Shown piece after piece: positions 9,384 through 17,145 of a stretch of 64,000 bases of DNA. The stretch lies in NCBI GenBank assembly GCA_028285445.1, contig JANQPQ010000009.1:1-64000 (forward strand), given 5' to 3'. Each line of letters starts with the position of its first letter. Within the stretch, counting starts at the first letter, position 1. The stretch is from Cyclobacteriaceae bacterium. Its GTDB lineage: Bacteria > Bacteroidota > Bacteroidia > Cytophagales > Cyclobacteriaceae. Under the pieces are notes generated by a model. It did no database searches. It saw only the letters and a program-made list of their open reading frames with translations, and was not told where the DNA came from. Position numbers and translations under genes: made by a program.

Positions 9384-10319
9384 ATGGAAATAAGACACCT
9401 AAAACTGGTAGAGGCAGTGGCTGAAGAAGGTAGCCTCACTAAGGCTGTAGACAGGCTGTTTTTAACTCAATCGGCTCTAAGTCACCAGCTGAAGGAAATG
9501 GAAACACAATTGGGCGCTCCTATCTTCCATAGAGTAAATAAAAAGTTGGTGCTTACTGGTGTTGGTAAAATTGTGCTGAAATCAGCCCGCAGAATTCTTC
9601 GTGAAATTGACAGTACTGAGCAGGAGATAAAGAAATATATAAATGGCGATACTGGTGTGATTAGGCTCAGCACCGAATGTTACACCTGTTACCATTGGGT
9701 CCCTCCTTTGCTCAAAGATTTCAATAGAGAATTTCCTAATGTTGATGTTCGCATTTTCCCGGAGTTTACAACGGAGCCTCTAAAAGAACTACTGAAGGGT
9801 AAGATTGACCTGGTTATTACCAGCCATCCCATTGACGATCCTAATATATCATACCAGGAAATTTTTACTGACCAACAAGTGGCAGTGGTTCCAGCCGGAC
9901 ACCCCTGGAGCAAAAAGAAATATGTCACAGCTAAAGACTTTGTAGATGAAACATTACTCATCTATTCTCCCCCCCTGGAATCTGTCGGCATTTTTAGAAA
10001 TCTCCTCTTTCCAGCAGGGGTAAAACCTAAAGGTGTAATCCCTATACAGCTAACTGAAGCCACAGTTGAAATGATAAAGGCCGGAATGGGTGTAAAGGTT
10101 ATGGCTCTATGGGCTATCAAACCGTACCTAAGTTCTAATCGCCTGGTTACAGTGCCAATTACTAAACATGGCATGCAAAGAACGTGGTATGCCGCTACGT
10201 TAAGTCACCAGGAACCACCAAACTTCCTTTCATTCTTTATTGAGAACCTCTGCCTGAAATGCATTATGAGCGACATGGACAGTTCTCAAAATCGCCTGCA
10301 GGCTGAGGCAGCTTTATAA
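9384..10319 (+). CDS. LysR-type regulator, MetR-like
   Basis: The 311-residue protein has an N-terminal winged helix-turn-helix (MEIRHLKLVEAVAEEGSLTK ... LTQSALSHQLKEMETQLG) and a periplasmic-binding-like effector domain. Several stretches follow E. coli MetR: the LTQSALSHQ recognition helix, STECYTCYHWVPPLLKDF against IECHSCIQWLTPALENF, DLVITS, and ETLLIYSPP. MetR uses homocysteine as co-effector to control methionine synthesis, so a role in sulfur or methionine metabolism is likely but not shown by the neighbours: no met gene is in the window. The C-terminal 20 residues (after LCLKCIMSD) are extra. The gene is monocistronic, convergent with coaX. Confidence 0.8.
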   Translation: MEIRHLKLVEAVAEEGSLTKAVDRLFLTQSALSHQLKEMETQLGAPIFHRVNKKLVLTGVGKIVLKSARRILREIDSTEQEIKKYINGDTGVIRLSTECYTCYHWVPPLLKDFNREFPNVDVRIFPEFTTEPLKELLKGKIDLVITSHPIDDPNISYQEIFTDQQVAVVPAGHPWSKKKYVTAKDFVDETLLIYSPPLESVGIFRNLLFPAGVKPKGVIPIQLTEATVEMIKAGMGVKVMALWAIKPYLSSNRLVTVPITKHGMQRTWYAATLSHQEPPNFLSFFIENLCLKCIMSDMDSSQNRLQAEAAL

Positions 10320-10323
10320 GTTT

Positions 10324-11097
10324 TTATTCACTTACTTCCTCGTAAATAGACCTTAACCCCTTGAGTGTAAGGTGTGGATCCATCACATCGAAAGAGGCCT
10401 GCAAAGCTCTGATAGATTGTGAAAGTCCGCCAGTGGCTATTACGGTTGTTGGCTCGGCCAATTCTTCCTTAGTAAGTGCTATCATCTTCTCGATGAGTCC
10501 TTGGTAACCGTACATAATGCCGGCCTGCATGGCATGAATTGTATTTTTACCCCTTGCCGACGACGGTACCTCCAAAGGTACCTCTGGCAATTTTGCTGTA
10601 CTGCCTGAAAGTGACTGCATGGCGGTTTTTAACCCTGGCGCTATCGCTACTCCATCAATAACACCCGGAGTTCTTATCACCGTAAATGTTAGAGCTGTTC
10701 CGAAATCGACAATCAAGCAGGTCTTTCCAAAATCCTTGTAGGCCGCCAAAGCATTTGCCACGAGATCAGTTCCAATCTCCTGGGGATTTGGCACCTCAAT
10801 ACTGATTTCTTCAAAAAGTTCTGGACCCACCACCAGCACATCCACACCAAGCACTTTGTTTAACATTTCGCTGATTGTTGCGGTTAATGGTGGCACCACG
10901 CTTCCAAGCACAATACCATCTATCTCACCTTTGGAAATACCTGACTCTAACAAGTAATTACTTAGATCCAATCCGTATTTCTCAATTGGAAATTCCTGGT
11001 TGGTATCAGCCCGAAAGGTGTAGTTTTCAAACTGGTCTTCTTCGGAAGAAAGGCCATAAACTATGTTTGAGTTACCAATGTCTACCGCTAATAGCAT
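10324..11097 (-). CDS. coaX: Type III pantothenate kinase
   Basis: The 257-residue protein phosphorylates pantothenate, the first step of coenzyme A synthesis, in the cytoplasm. The ASKHA-fold motifs are all visible: the phosphate-binding DIGNSN (residues 5-10), VPNPQEIGTDLVANALAA with the GTD substrate loop, the IVDFGTALTFTVI adenosine/catalytic segment with its Asp, and GVAIAPGL followed by GIMYGYQGLIE. Length matches the family (about 245-260). The type III enzyme is not inhibited by CoA and needs a monovalent cation. It is divergent from the small exported protein at 11190 with 92 bases between them. Confidence 0.95.
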   Translation of the reverse strand: MLLAVDIGNSNIVYGLSSEEDQFENYTFRADTNQEFPIEKYGLDLSNYLLESGISKGEIDGIVLGSVVPPLTATISEMLNKVLGVDVLVVGPELFEEISIEVPNPQEIGTDLVANALAAYKDFGKTCLIVDFGTALTFTVIRTPGVIDGVAIAPGLKTAMQSLSGSTAKLPEVPLEVPSSARGKNTIHAMQAGIMYGYQGLIEKMIALTKEELAEPTTVIATGGLSQSIRALQASFDVMDPHLTLKGLRSIYEEVSE

Positions 11098-11104
11098 TTG
11101 ATAT

Positions 11105-11112
11105 TATCTTTG
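11105..11112 (+). promoter_or_regulatory. Candidate -7 promoter element
   Basis: TATCTTTG matches TAnnTTTG exactly. A transcript would start near 11119, giving a leader of about 70 bases that contains both hairpins described at 11141-11180. No good TTTG is found 17-20 bases upstream. Confidence 0.35.
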
Positions 11113-11140
11113 ATTGTTCAGATTACTTAGTAGTTTTGTT

Positions 11141-11180
11141 AGAACCACTAGTGGGTTTCTGGTGTTATCTTCCAGAAACC
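11141..11180 (+). promoter_or_regulatory. Two overlapping, mutually exclusive leader hairpins
   Basis: Hairpin A pairs AGAACCAC with GTGGGTTTCT (11141-11160, one bulged base; its core CCACTAGTGG is a perfect palindrome). Hairpin B pairs GGTTTCTGG (11154-11162) with CCAGAAACC (11172-11180), a perfect 9-bp stem with a 9-base loop. The two share 11154-11160, so only one can form. Hairpin B ends ten bases before the start codon of the gene at 11190 and would sequester its ribosome landing site. The arrangement resembles an attenuator or thermosensor-like switch; the ligand, if any, is unknown. Confidence 0.45.
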
Positions 11181-11189
11181 AAAGAGATA

Positions 11190-11963
11190 ATGATAGCGAA
11201 TATTGGCCTCATCCGTAAACTACTAATCTTTTTTATTGCACTTAGCTGTAGCATTCCTCTAATTGCCCAAAAAAATCAGTATTTCGTAAAACTGAACGGA
11301 GATACTATCCGGGGGCGATTAAATATTACCACACAGGATGACAATAGCCTCAAAATGAGGTTTAGAACGGAAGACCGGGAAAAACTCACTATAATTCCTC
11401 AATTGACCCAGCACGTCTATCATTCAGACAACATCCAATATGGCTCTGTGCCCTACAGAAATAGAAGACTCTTTATGGAGATTGTGCACGAGGGAAGTCT
11501 AAGCGTTTACAACTACACCCGATTTGATACCAATGTGGGCAGAATGGTTTCCTCCAAAATTCTCGTTAGAGGTACAAACGCCATTGAGATTGGCAGGATA
11601 GGTTTCAGAAAAAGTGTGTCTGGTTTCCTTGAAGGTTGCCCCAAACTTCAACAGCAGATTAATAGTAAAGAATATCGATCAAGCGACCTGGTAGCAATAG
11701 CCGAGGCATATGAGAATTGCGTTCAGGAATCTACCGGCCCTCAGCTTGAAGCAAGTACCAAATTAAACGATTTCCAGGGGGAGATTAAAAACACCAATGG
11801 ATTGCAAGGAAAGAAAGAGATTCTGGAAATTCTTAAGGATATGCAGCGACGGGTTGCCCTTAATGAAGAAATACCAGATTATTTGTGGAAAGCTTTACTT
11901 GGTTCATTAGGCCACGCGCCTGAACTAAAATCGAAGGCAGAAAAAATTCAAAAAGAGCTTTAG
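11190..11963 (+). CDS. Exported protein of unknown function
   Basis: I use the ATG at 11190, which yields a clean signal peptide (KLLIFFIALSCSIPLIAQ); the open frame continues upstream into coaX only as antisense. The mature protein (about 235 residues) begins with a short beta-rich domain, QYFVKLNGDTIRGRLNITTQ, a recurring Bacteroidota opening in which a secreted protein carries a 'GD.I.G.I' strand pair. A helical C-terminal half with two Cys (GCPKLQQQ and YENCVQES) that may form a disulfide follows. I do not recognise the family. It is convergent with glnS, with a gap of one base. Confidence 0.6.
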   Translation: MIANIGLIRKLLIFFIALSCSIPLIAQKNQYFVKLNGDTIRGRLNITTQDDNSLKMRFRTEDREKLTIIPQLTQHVYHSDNIQYGSVPYRNRRLFMEIVHEGSLSVYNYTRFDTNVGRMVSSKILVRGTNAIEIGRIGFRKSVSGFLEGCPKLQQQINSKEYRSSDLVAIAEAYENCVQESTGPQLEASTKLNDFQGEIKNTNGLQGKKEILEILKDMQRRVALNEEIPDYLWKALLGSLGHAPELKSKAEKIQKEL

Positions 11964-11964
11964 C

Positions 11965-13653
11965 CTACTTTCCCTTTGCACTAACCTTAGCCCAGGAATC
12001 TCTTAAGGTAACTGTGCGATTGAAGACTTGCCTGCCGCCTTCTGTCTCATTTTCATCCACTACAAAGTAGCCTTTTCTTTCAAATTGAAACCTATCGCCT
12101 GGCTTTGCCTCAGTCAGACTTGGCTCTACCAAAACGTTGCTTATCACTTCCAGGGAATTCTCGTTTATGAGTGTCCTAAAATCAACTGATTTATCTGCGG
12201 CTGGATCTTCCACCGAAAACAACCTATCGTACAATCTCACTTCCACATTCTGCGCATATTTAGCCGATAGCCAATGTATGGTACCTTTTACCTTCTTACC
12301 GGAGGTGTCAGCTCCGCTTTTGGTTTGCGGGTCATACTCGCAGTGTATCTCCACGATATTTCCCTCGGCATCCTTCTTGAAATCAGTACACCGCACAATG
12401 TATGCATACTTGAGCCTAACCTCCCGACCTGGACCCAGCCTGAAAAATTTCTTCGGAGGGTCCTCCATAAAGTCGTCTCTTTCAATATAAAGTTCACGCT
12501 CAAAGGGCAACTCCCGAAACCCCGCGTTCTCATCTTCAGGATTCACCACGCCCTTCATCATTTCCTCCTTGCCCTCTGGATAATTGGTAACAATCAACTT
12601 GATGGGGTCCAAAACGGCAAAGGCTCGTTTAGCGGTCTTATTCAAATCTTCCCTAATACTGTGCTCAAGCAAGCCAGTGTCGATAATACCATCTCTTCTG
12701 GCAACTCCAACCTTATCGCAAAAATTCCTTATAGCCGCTGGCGTATAGCCCCTCCTGCGCAAACCGGAAATGGTAGGCATTCTAGGATCATCCCATCCGC
12801 TTACAAACCCCTCCTCAACCAAAACTTTTAATTTTCTCTTTGTAACCAGTGTATAACTAAGATTTAATCTTGCAAACTCGATTTGCCTGGAGGGAAAAAT
12901 TTCAAGTTGTTCTATTAGCCAATCGTAAAGCGGTCTATGTACCTCAAATTCCAAGCTGCAGAGAGAATAAGTAATCTCCTCAAGAGAATCCGATTGGCCG
13001 TGGGCGAAATCGTAGGTTGGATATATCTTCCACTCATCTCCAGTGCGATGATGAGGCACGTGTTTGATGCGATAAAGTATGGGATCGCGCAAATGCATGT
13101 TGGGAGAGCTCATATCTATTTTTGCCCGTAGCACGTGAGACCCTTCCGGAAAATCTCCTTCCTTCATCCTTGTCAACAGGTCAAGGCTTTCTTCAACAGG
13201 ACGATCACGAAACGGACTGAGCTTTCCTGGCTCGGTTGGCGTTCCACGGTAATCACTAATCTCTTCCGCAGATTGGCTATCAACGTAAGCCGCTCCTTGT
13301 TGCACAAGCTTGGTGGCGAAATCAAAAAGCTTGTGAAAATAATCACTGGCATATTTCTCTTCTCCGTCCCAATCAAACCCTAACCATCTTACATCTTCCA
13401 TGATGGAATTCACATATGAGGTATCTTCTGTCTCCGGATTAGTATCATCAAACCGGAGGTTGCATTTACCACCATATTTGGCTGCAATGCCAAAATTTAG
13501 GCAAATAGCTTTTGCATGCCCAATGTGCAGATAGCCGTTGGGCTCAGGCGGAAACCTTGTCTTAATCGTAGCCGTTTGTTGGCCCGATCTGAGATTTTCA
13601 TCGATGATCTGCTCAATAAAATTTAGTGTCTCAGTAGGGGGAGAATCGGCCAT
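11965..13653 (-). CDS. glnS: Glutaminyl-tRNA synthetase
   Basis: This 562-residue class I synthetase charges tRNA-Gln with glutamine. The HIGH motif is in PPEPNGYLHIGHAKAI (residues 35-50), followed by CNLRFDDTNPETED, the active-site RFDDTNP box of GlnRS/GluRS. The C-terminal half has the beta-barrel anticodon-binding domains (LREP-type PFERELYIERDDFMEDPP, then RDSWAK near the end). The KMSKS-equivalent reads VTKRKL where most GlnRS have MSKRKL; the two Lys and the loop remain, so activity is expected. Length fits bacterial GlnRS (about 550). It is divergent from the small gene at 13865 across 211 bases. Confidence 0.95.
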   Translation of the reverse strand: MADSPPTETLNFIEQIIDENLRSGQQTATIKTRFPPEPNGYLHIGHAKAICLNFGIAAKYGGKCNLRFDDTNPETEDTSYVNSIMEDVRWLGFDWDGEEKYASDYFHKLFDFATKLVQQGAAYVDSQSAEEISDYRGTPTEPGKLSPFRDRPVEESLDLLTRMKEGDFPEGSHVLRAKIDMSSPNMHLRDPILYRIKHVPHHRTGDEWKIYPTYDFAHGQSDSLEEITYSLCSLEFEVHRPLYDWLIEQLEIFPSRQIEFARLNLSYTLVTKRKLKVLVEEGFVSGWDDPRMPTISGLRRRGYTPAAIRNFCDKVGVARRDGIIDTGLLEHSIREDLNKTAKRAFAVLDPIKLIVTNYPEGKEEMMKGVVNPEDENAGFRELPFERELYIERDDFMEDPPKKFFRLGPGREVRLKYAYIVRCTDFKKDAEGNIVEIHCEYDPQTKSGADTSGKKVKGTIHWLSAKYAQNVEVRLYDRLFSVEDPAADKSVDFRTLINENSLEVISNVLVEPSLTEAKPGDRFQFERKGYFVVDENETEGGRQVFNRTVTLRDSWAKVSAKGK

Positions 13654-13833
13654 TTGGTAAAGTATTCTTAGTGAATTTTCAATTGAACTGCAATGTTACC
13701 AAAATTTCAAAACCTATGGAGACTATTGGTTTGGAAAGTAAATAATTATGAAAACAGCAGGCTTCAATTTGACTATACATAACTACCAAACATTGGGACA
13801 TAATTCCCAGATGAAGGCGCTAATCGAGGCCAC

Positions 13834-13852
13834 TTTTGTAATGATTACAAAA
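13834..13852. promoter_or_regulatory. Perfect 19-bp palindrome, candidate operator
   Basis: TTTTGTAAT and ATTACAAAA flank a single central G with no mismatch (13834-13852). The core TTGTAAT-G-ATTACAA has the 7-1-7 geometry of Fur-superfamily boxes and most resembles Zur/PerR-type sites. It ends 12 bases before the ATG of the 93-residue gene at 13865, where a bound repressor would cover the transcription start or early leader. Which regulator binds it cannot be told from sequence. Confidence 0.5.
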
Positions 13853-13864
13853 TAATTCCATAAA

Positions 13865-14146
13865 ATGAATGATGCGCTAACACGGAAGTTCGAGATGTAT
13901 AATGAGGTAAAAGAGGTTTGTAATAACTACCGAAAAAGTTGGGAAAAAGAGGATGATTTTGCAGAAGCGTATGCTGAATTTGAGAAAAACGCTTTTTCAG
14001 AACATATCGATTTTTACAAGGTTGATGCCATCCTAAAGTATCGACTTGATAAATTGATCTATAAATTCAAGACGAAGAACTTGAAGTTCTTCCAAGGCTA
14101 TTTTAATTCCAGAATCATGGCCAGACTTGCCCTGGAAGAGGCCTAA
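13865..14146 (+). CDS. Small unknown protein, 93 residues
   Basis: The product is soluble, strongly helical, and rich in Lys, Glu, Phe and Tyr (for example YNEVKEVCNNYRKSWEKEDD and KFKTKNLKFFQGYFNSRIMA); no motif or membrane segment is visible. It is preceded by a perfect 19-bp palindrome and followed by the hemA promoter region, so it is probably a separately regulated single gene rather than the first gene of the heme operon. I do not recognise the family. The reading frame has ordinary Bacteroidota codon use and an ATG with A-rich upstream sequence. Confidence 0.55.
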   Translation: MNDALTRKFEMYNEVKEVCNNYRKSWEKEDDFAEAYAEFEKNAFSEHIDFYKVDAILKYRLDKLIYKFKTKNLKFFQGYFNSRIMARLALEEA

Positions 14147-14176
14147 AATCTCACTGAACAAGAAAAATCAGTAATT

Positions 14177-14207
14177 CCTATAGAGGTATTTTTAATACTT
14201 CTATAGG
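14177..14207. promoter_or_regulatory. 14-bp stem-loop immediately upstream of hemA promoter
   Basis: CCTATAGAGGTATT (14177-14190) pairs with AATACTTCTATAGG (14194-14207), with one G-U and a three-base TTT loop. Related copies of CTATA(GA)GGTATT also occur as direct repeats at 14178, 14201 and, weaker, at 14218. It may terminate the preceding small gene or serve as an operator for the heme operon promoter, whose -33-like element starts three bases after it. No run of T follows directly, which favours an operator. Confidence 0.45.
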
Positions 14208-14209
14208 TA

Positions 14210-14238
14210 TTTCCCTTCTAGAGGTCAATCTAAATTTG
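14210..14238 (+). promoter_or_regulatory. Likely promoter of the heme operon
   Basis: TTTC (14210-14213) lies 17 bases before TAAATTTG (14231-14238), a full match to the Bacteroidota -7 element TAnnTTTG with a one-base deviation in the -33 TTTG. Transcription should begin near 14245, making a leader of only about 20 bases before the hemA GTG. Any operator acting on the whole operon would have to sit around here. Confidence 0.5.
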
Positions 14239-14266
14239 TAGCCACAAAACATGAGTTACGAATTTA

Positions 14267-15523
14267 GTGCAGCCGCCCAAAGTTGATGATATAGTTGTAC
14301 TTGGTGTAAGTCACCACCAGGCAAGTATAGAAGTAAGGGAAAAGTTCAGCCTCCCACCATCAAACGATTCCACCTTAAGCAAAGAGGCAAAGAATCACGC
14401 CAAAGGGCTCTTCATCTTTAATACCTGCAACAGAACCGAAATATACCTGCATGATGCCGATGTTCCGAAAGTTCAGGAACTATGGCAGCAAATATGCGGC
14501 CTCTCAAGCCAGGAATTTTTATCCTTCAGTTACAGCAAGTCGGGGAACCAGGCAGTAGCACATCTATTTCAGGTGGCAGCAGGTTTGGATTCGCAGATCT
14601 TGGGGGACTTTGAAATTGCGGGCCAATTAAAGAGATCTATTGATAGGGCGGAGAATGAAGGGTTGCTCAACAATGTACTGCGTCGACTGGCGGAATTCGC
14701 ACTACAGGCAAGCAAGAAGATTAAAAACCAAACCGGACTTAGCAATGGCGCTGCCTCCATGTCGTATACAGCCGCTCAGTTTATTAAAACCACCTACAAC
14801 AACCTTGAAGAGAAACAGATTTTGCTCTATGGTACTGGTAAGATTGGGAGTGCTGCTTGCTTAAATCTGTTGAAGCATGCTCCTGCTGAAAATATTACCT
14901 TAATCAATCGGACTTTCGATAGCGCAAAGGTGCTTGGCTCAAAGCATGGAATAGCCGTCAGGAAGCACATAGAACTAAAAAATCAGCTACAGAAAGCCGA
15001 TGTTGTCATCGTTGCTACTAGCTCCGATTCCCCTACTATCTCGAAAGATCACCTTGAAGATTCTGGCCGTGAGAAGCTACTGATAGATTTATCAGTTCCC
15101 AGAAACATAGATAGCTCTGTCGAAAATTTGGCCAACATAACACTTGCTCATGTCGATCACCTGGCAGAGCTGCAATCTGAAGTTTTAGCCAAAAGAAAAG
15201 CCAGTGTGCCCGCTGCCAACGAGATTTTAGGTGAAAAAGCGGAGGAGTTTTATTCTTGGCTGAAAACCAGAGGCCTTGCTCCTACATTTGAGGCAATCAA
15301 AAGCGGGCTTGAACAAATCAGACTGACGGAAGTCGACTATCATAATCCGAATTTAAGCGCCAAGGAGAGAATCAAAATAGAGCAAATCACATCGCGGATT
15401 ACTGATACTATTGCTCGTAGATGGATAAAACACCTGAAAGACAATCAAGACTTGCCTTCCGATACAGCCACGATGATTAAGGAGCTTTTCGACTCCAAGG
15501 ACAATAGTATACATGAGTCTTAG
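14267..15523 (+). CDS. hemA: Glutamyl-tRNA reductase
   Basis: The 418-residue enzyme reduces glutamyl-tRNA(Glu) with NADPH to glutamate-1-semialdehyde, the committed step of C5-pathway tetrapyrrole synthesis. Seen motifs: VVLGVSHHQASIEVREKF, the catalytic Cys54 in FNTCNRTEIY, LDSQILGDFEIAGQLK (substrate domain) and the Rossmann GTGKIGSAACLNL; a helical dimerisation domain closes it. The start is a GTG, since the frame is closed upstream at 14252; an ATG at 14251 belongs to another frame and encodes only an 11-residue peptide that overlaps this start. It leads the operon and overlaps hemC by 11 bases. Confidence 0.95.
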   Translation: MQPPKVDDIVVLGVSHHQASIEVREKFSLPPSNDSTLSKEAKNHAKGLFIFNTCNRTEIYLHDADVPKVQELWQQICGLSSQEFLSFSYSKSGNQAVAHLFQVAAGLDSQILGDFEIAGQLKRSIDRAENEGLLNNVLRRLAEFALQASKKIKNQTGLSNGAASMSYTAAQFIKTTYNNLEEKQILLYGTGKIGSAACLNLLKHAPAENITLINRTFDSAKVLGSKHGIAVRKHIELKNQLQKADVVIVATSSDSPTISKDHLEDSGREKLLIDLSVPRNIDSSVENLANITLAHVDHLAELQSEVLAKRKASVPAANEILGEKAEEFYSWLKTRGLAPTFEAIKSGLEQIRLTEVDYHNPNLSAKERIKIEQITSRITDTIARRWIKHLKDNQDLPSDTATMIKELFDSKDNSIHES

Positions 15524-16427
15524 AATTGGTACCAGGAGTAGCCCTCTAGCCTTATGGCAAGCAAATGAAGTCAAAAATCGGCTGGAGGCCATCGGACAAA
15601 GAACCAGATTAGTTCCCATTACTTCGGATGGTGATCAAGACCAAAACCGACCTCTGCATGAACTGGGCAATATCGGAATTTTTACAAAAGCCCTTGACGA
15701 CGCGCTCCTGCAAAATCGAATTGATATCGCGGTACATTCCTGCAAGGATCTTCCTACCGTTGTAGAAGAGGGATTGCAAATCAGCGCGACTTTACCCCGT
15801 GGCGACCACAGGGATGTATTAGTGCCATCTGGCGATGTGCAATTCCTGGAAGATGTGAACTCTATGGCAGTTATCGCCACCGGAAGTATTCGACGCCGTG
15901 CTCAATGGCTAAATCGATACCCCCATCACCGCCTGGAGAATATCAGGGGTAATGTGGATACCCGGCTGAAAAAGGCAAGGAACCAGGGATGGCATGGCGC
16001 CATCTTCGCTAAAGCTGGCCTGGATAGACTGAATCTTCAACCCGCAAATATGCTGGTTCTCGATTGGATGATACCAGCACCTGCACAGGGAATTGTGGCA
16101 ATTGTAAGCAGAACTGAAGACAAACAAATTCATGCAGCACTGCAATCAGTTGGCGACAGCACCTCATTTATGCAGGCCACATGTGAAAGGAGTTTTATGA
16201 ATCGCCTTGAAGGTGGTTGTTCGGCACCTATTGGAGCCTATGCAAACGTAAATAATGGTATTATTCACCTTGTTGGAGTGCTGCTTCAAAAGGACGGTAG
16301 TGAGAAGGTGAATATTGAGCTTTCGGCTCGGATCAACGAATATGCCCAACTTGGTTTAAGCGCTGCAGATCAGGTATTGAAAAGCGGTGGAAACCATATC
16401 ATGGATAAACTGCGAGAAGATGCCTGA
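15513..16427 (+). CDS. hemC: Porphobilinogen deaminase (hydroxymethylbilane synthase)
   Basis: The enzyme (304 residues) condenses four porphobilinogens into hydroxymethylbilane on a covalent dipyrromethane cofactor. The cofactor Cys is C236 in RLEGGCSAPIGAYA, the catalytic Asp is D79 in HSCKDLPT, and the Arg cluster binding the carboxylates is in ATGSIRRRAQW and NIRGNVDTRL. All domains are present at usual length. It overlaps hemA at the start and hemD at the end, indicating translational coupling within the heme operon. Confidence 0.97.
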   Translation: MSLRIGTRSSPLALWQANEVKNRLEAIGQRTRLVPITSDGDQDQNRPLHELGNIGIFTKALDDALLQNRIDIAVHSCKDLPTVVEEGLQISATLPRGDHRDVLVPSGDVQFLEDVNSMAVIATGSIRRRAQWLNRYPHHRLENIRGNVDTRLKKARNQGWHGAIFAKAGLDRLNLQPANMLVLDWMIPAPAQGIVAIVSRTEDKQIHAALQSVGDSTSFMQATCERSFMNRLEGGCSAPIGAYANVNNGIIHLVGVLLQKDGSEKVNIELSARINEYAQLGLSAADQVLKSGGNHIMDKLREDA

Positions 16428-17145
16428 AAGGAAGCTCAGAATACTTTTTACACGTGGATTAGCAGAACAAGAGATTCGCTTAGCTAAGTCCTATGGCATT
16501 GAGGTTTCCCCAAAGCCTTTCACAGAATATGTAGTTGATGCAGATGAGAAAAGGATAAAGCAGCATCTCTCTTCCGATACCAACGGTTTCATTTTCACCA
16601 GCGCCAGGGCAATCGGCGCCATTGCCAGCGTGATACCAGCAACAGAACTAAGAGACGAATTATCATCTAAGGCCACTTTTGCTGTTGGTGAAGAGACCGC
16701 ATCTAGCATAAGACAATATGGAGTTAACCCCATAGTACCCAACGCACACAACGCCGCTGGACTGGCCACTGAAATAATAAGCCGATCTGACACTCTGCAC
16801 TTGACCTATTTCTGTAGCAAGATAAGAAGGCCAGATATGGTGCAGGCTTTGCGTGCCAGTGGGCTGGCTATTGAGGAGGAAGTTGTATACGACACTACTG
16901 GTATAAAAGTCGATTCTATCAATCCTGAAGATTACGATGCCATCACCTTTTACAGCCCCAGTGCTGTCAGGTCTTACTTGAATCAGTACGAATTAACCGA
17001 CAATCTTGAAATTTTCGCCATTGGCAATACAACCAGAACTGCCTTGCTAGAAAGTGGACGGGAAGTGATGACTCCGAGTAAACCAAACACCAGCTCAATG
17101 CTGTGTAAAATCAAAGAATATTATCAATTGGAAGATGAAAAATGA
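16420..17145 (+). CDS. hemD: Uroporphyrinogen-III synthase
   Basis: HemD closes and inverts ring D of hydroxymethylbilane to give uroporphyrinogen III. The family is poorly conserved in sequence; support comes from the opening [49 protein letters not shown], then [13 protein letters not shown] and [15 protein letters not shown], each characteristic of the two-domain fold, and from its place between hemC and hemE. I start it at the ATG at 16420 ([10 protein letters not shown]), which overlaps hemC by eight bases; an earlier ATG at 16387 would add 11 residues inside hemC. It overlaps hemE by 11 bases. Confidence 0.9.
   Translation: MPERKLRILFTRGLAEQEIRLAKSYGIEVSPKPFTEYVVDADEKRIKQHLSSDTNGFIFTSARAIGAIASVIPATELRDELSSKATFAVGEETASSIRQYGVNPIVPNAHNAAGLATEIISRSDTLHLTYFCSKIRRPDMVQALRASGLAIEEEVVYDTTGIKVDSINPEDYDAITFYSPSAVRSYLNQYELTDNLEIFAIGNTTRTALLESGREVMTPSKPNTSSMLCKIKEYYQLEDEK

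Noticed and set aside
10875-11189. Extended reading frame joining coaX antisense to the exported protein
   Set aside because: The signal peptide begins at the ATG at 11190; the upstream part is the complement of coaX and contains no independent features.
13748-13855. A 35-codon ORF (MKTAGFNLTIHNY...) between glnS and the 93-residue gene
   Set aside because: It lies in a divergent intergenic region, ends over the 19-bp palindrome and shows no recognizable protein pattern. It is more likely regulatory DNA than a gene.
13654-13864. A tRNA gene
   Set aside because: No cloverleaf or T-loop (GTTCRA) pattern was found here or in the other intergenic gaps I read.
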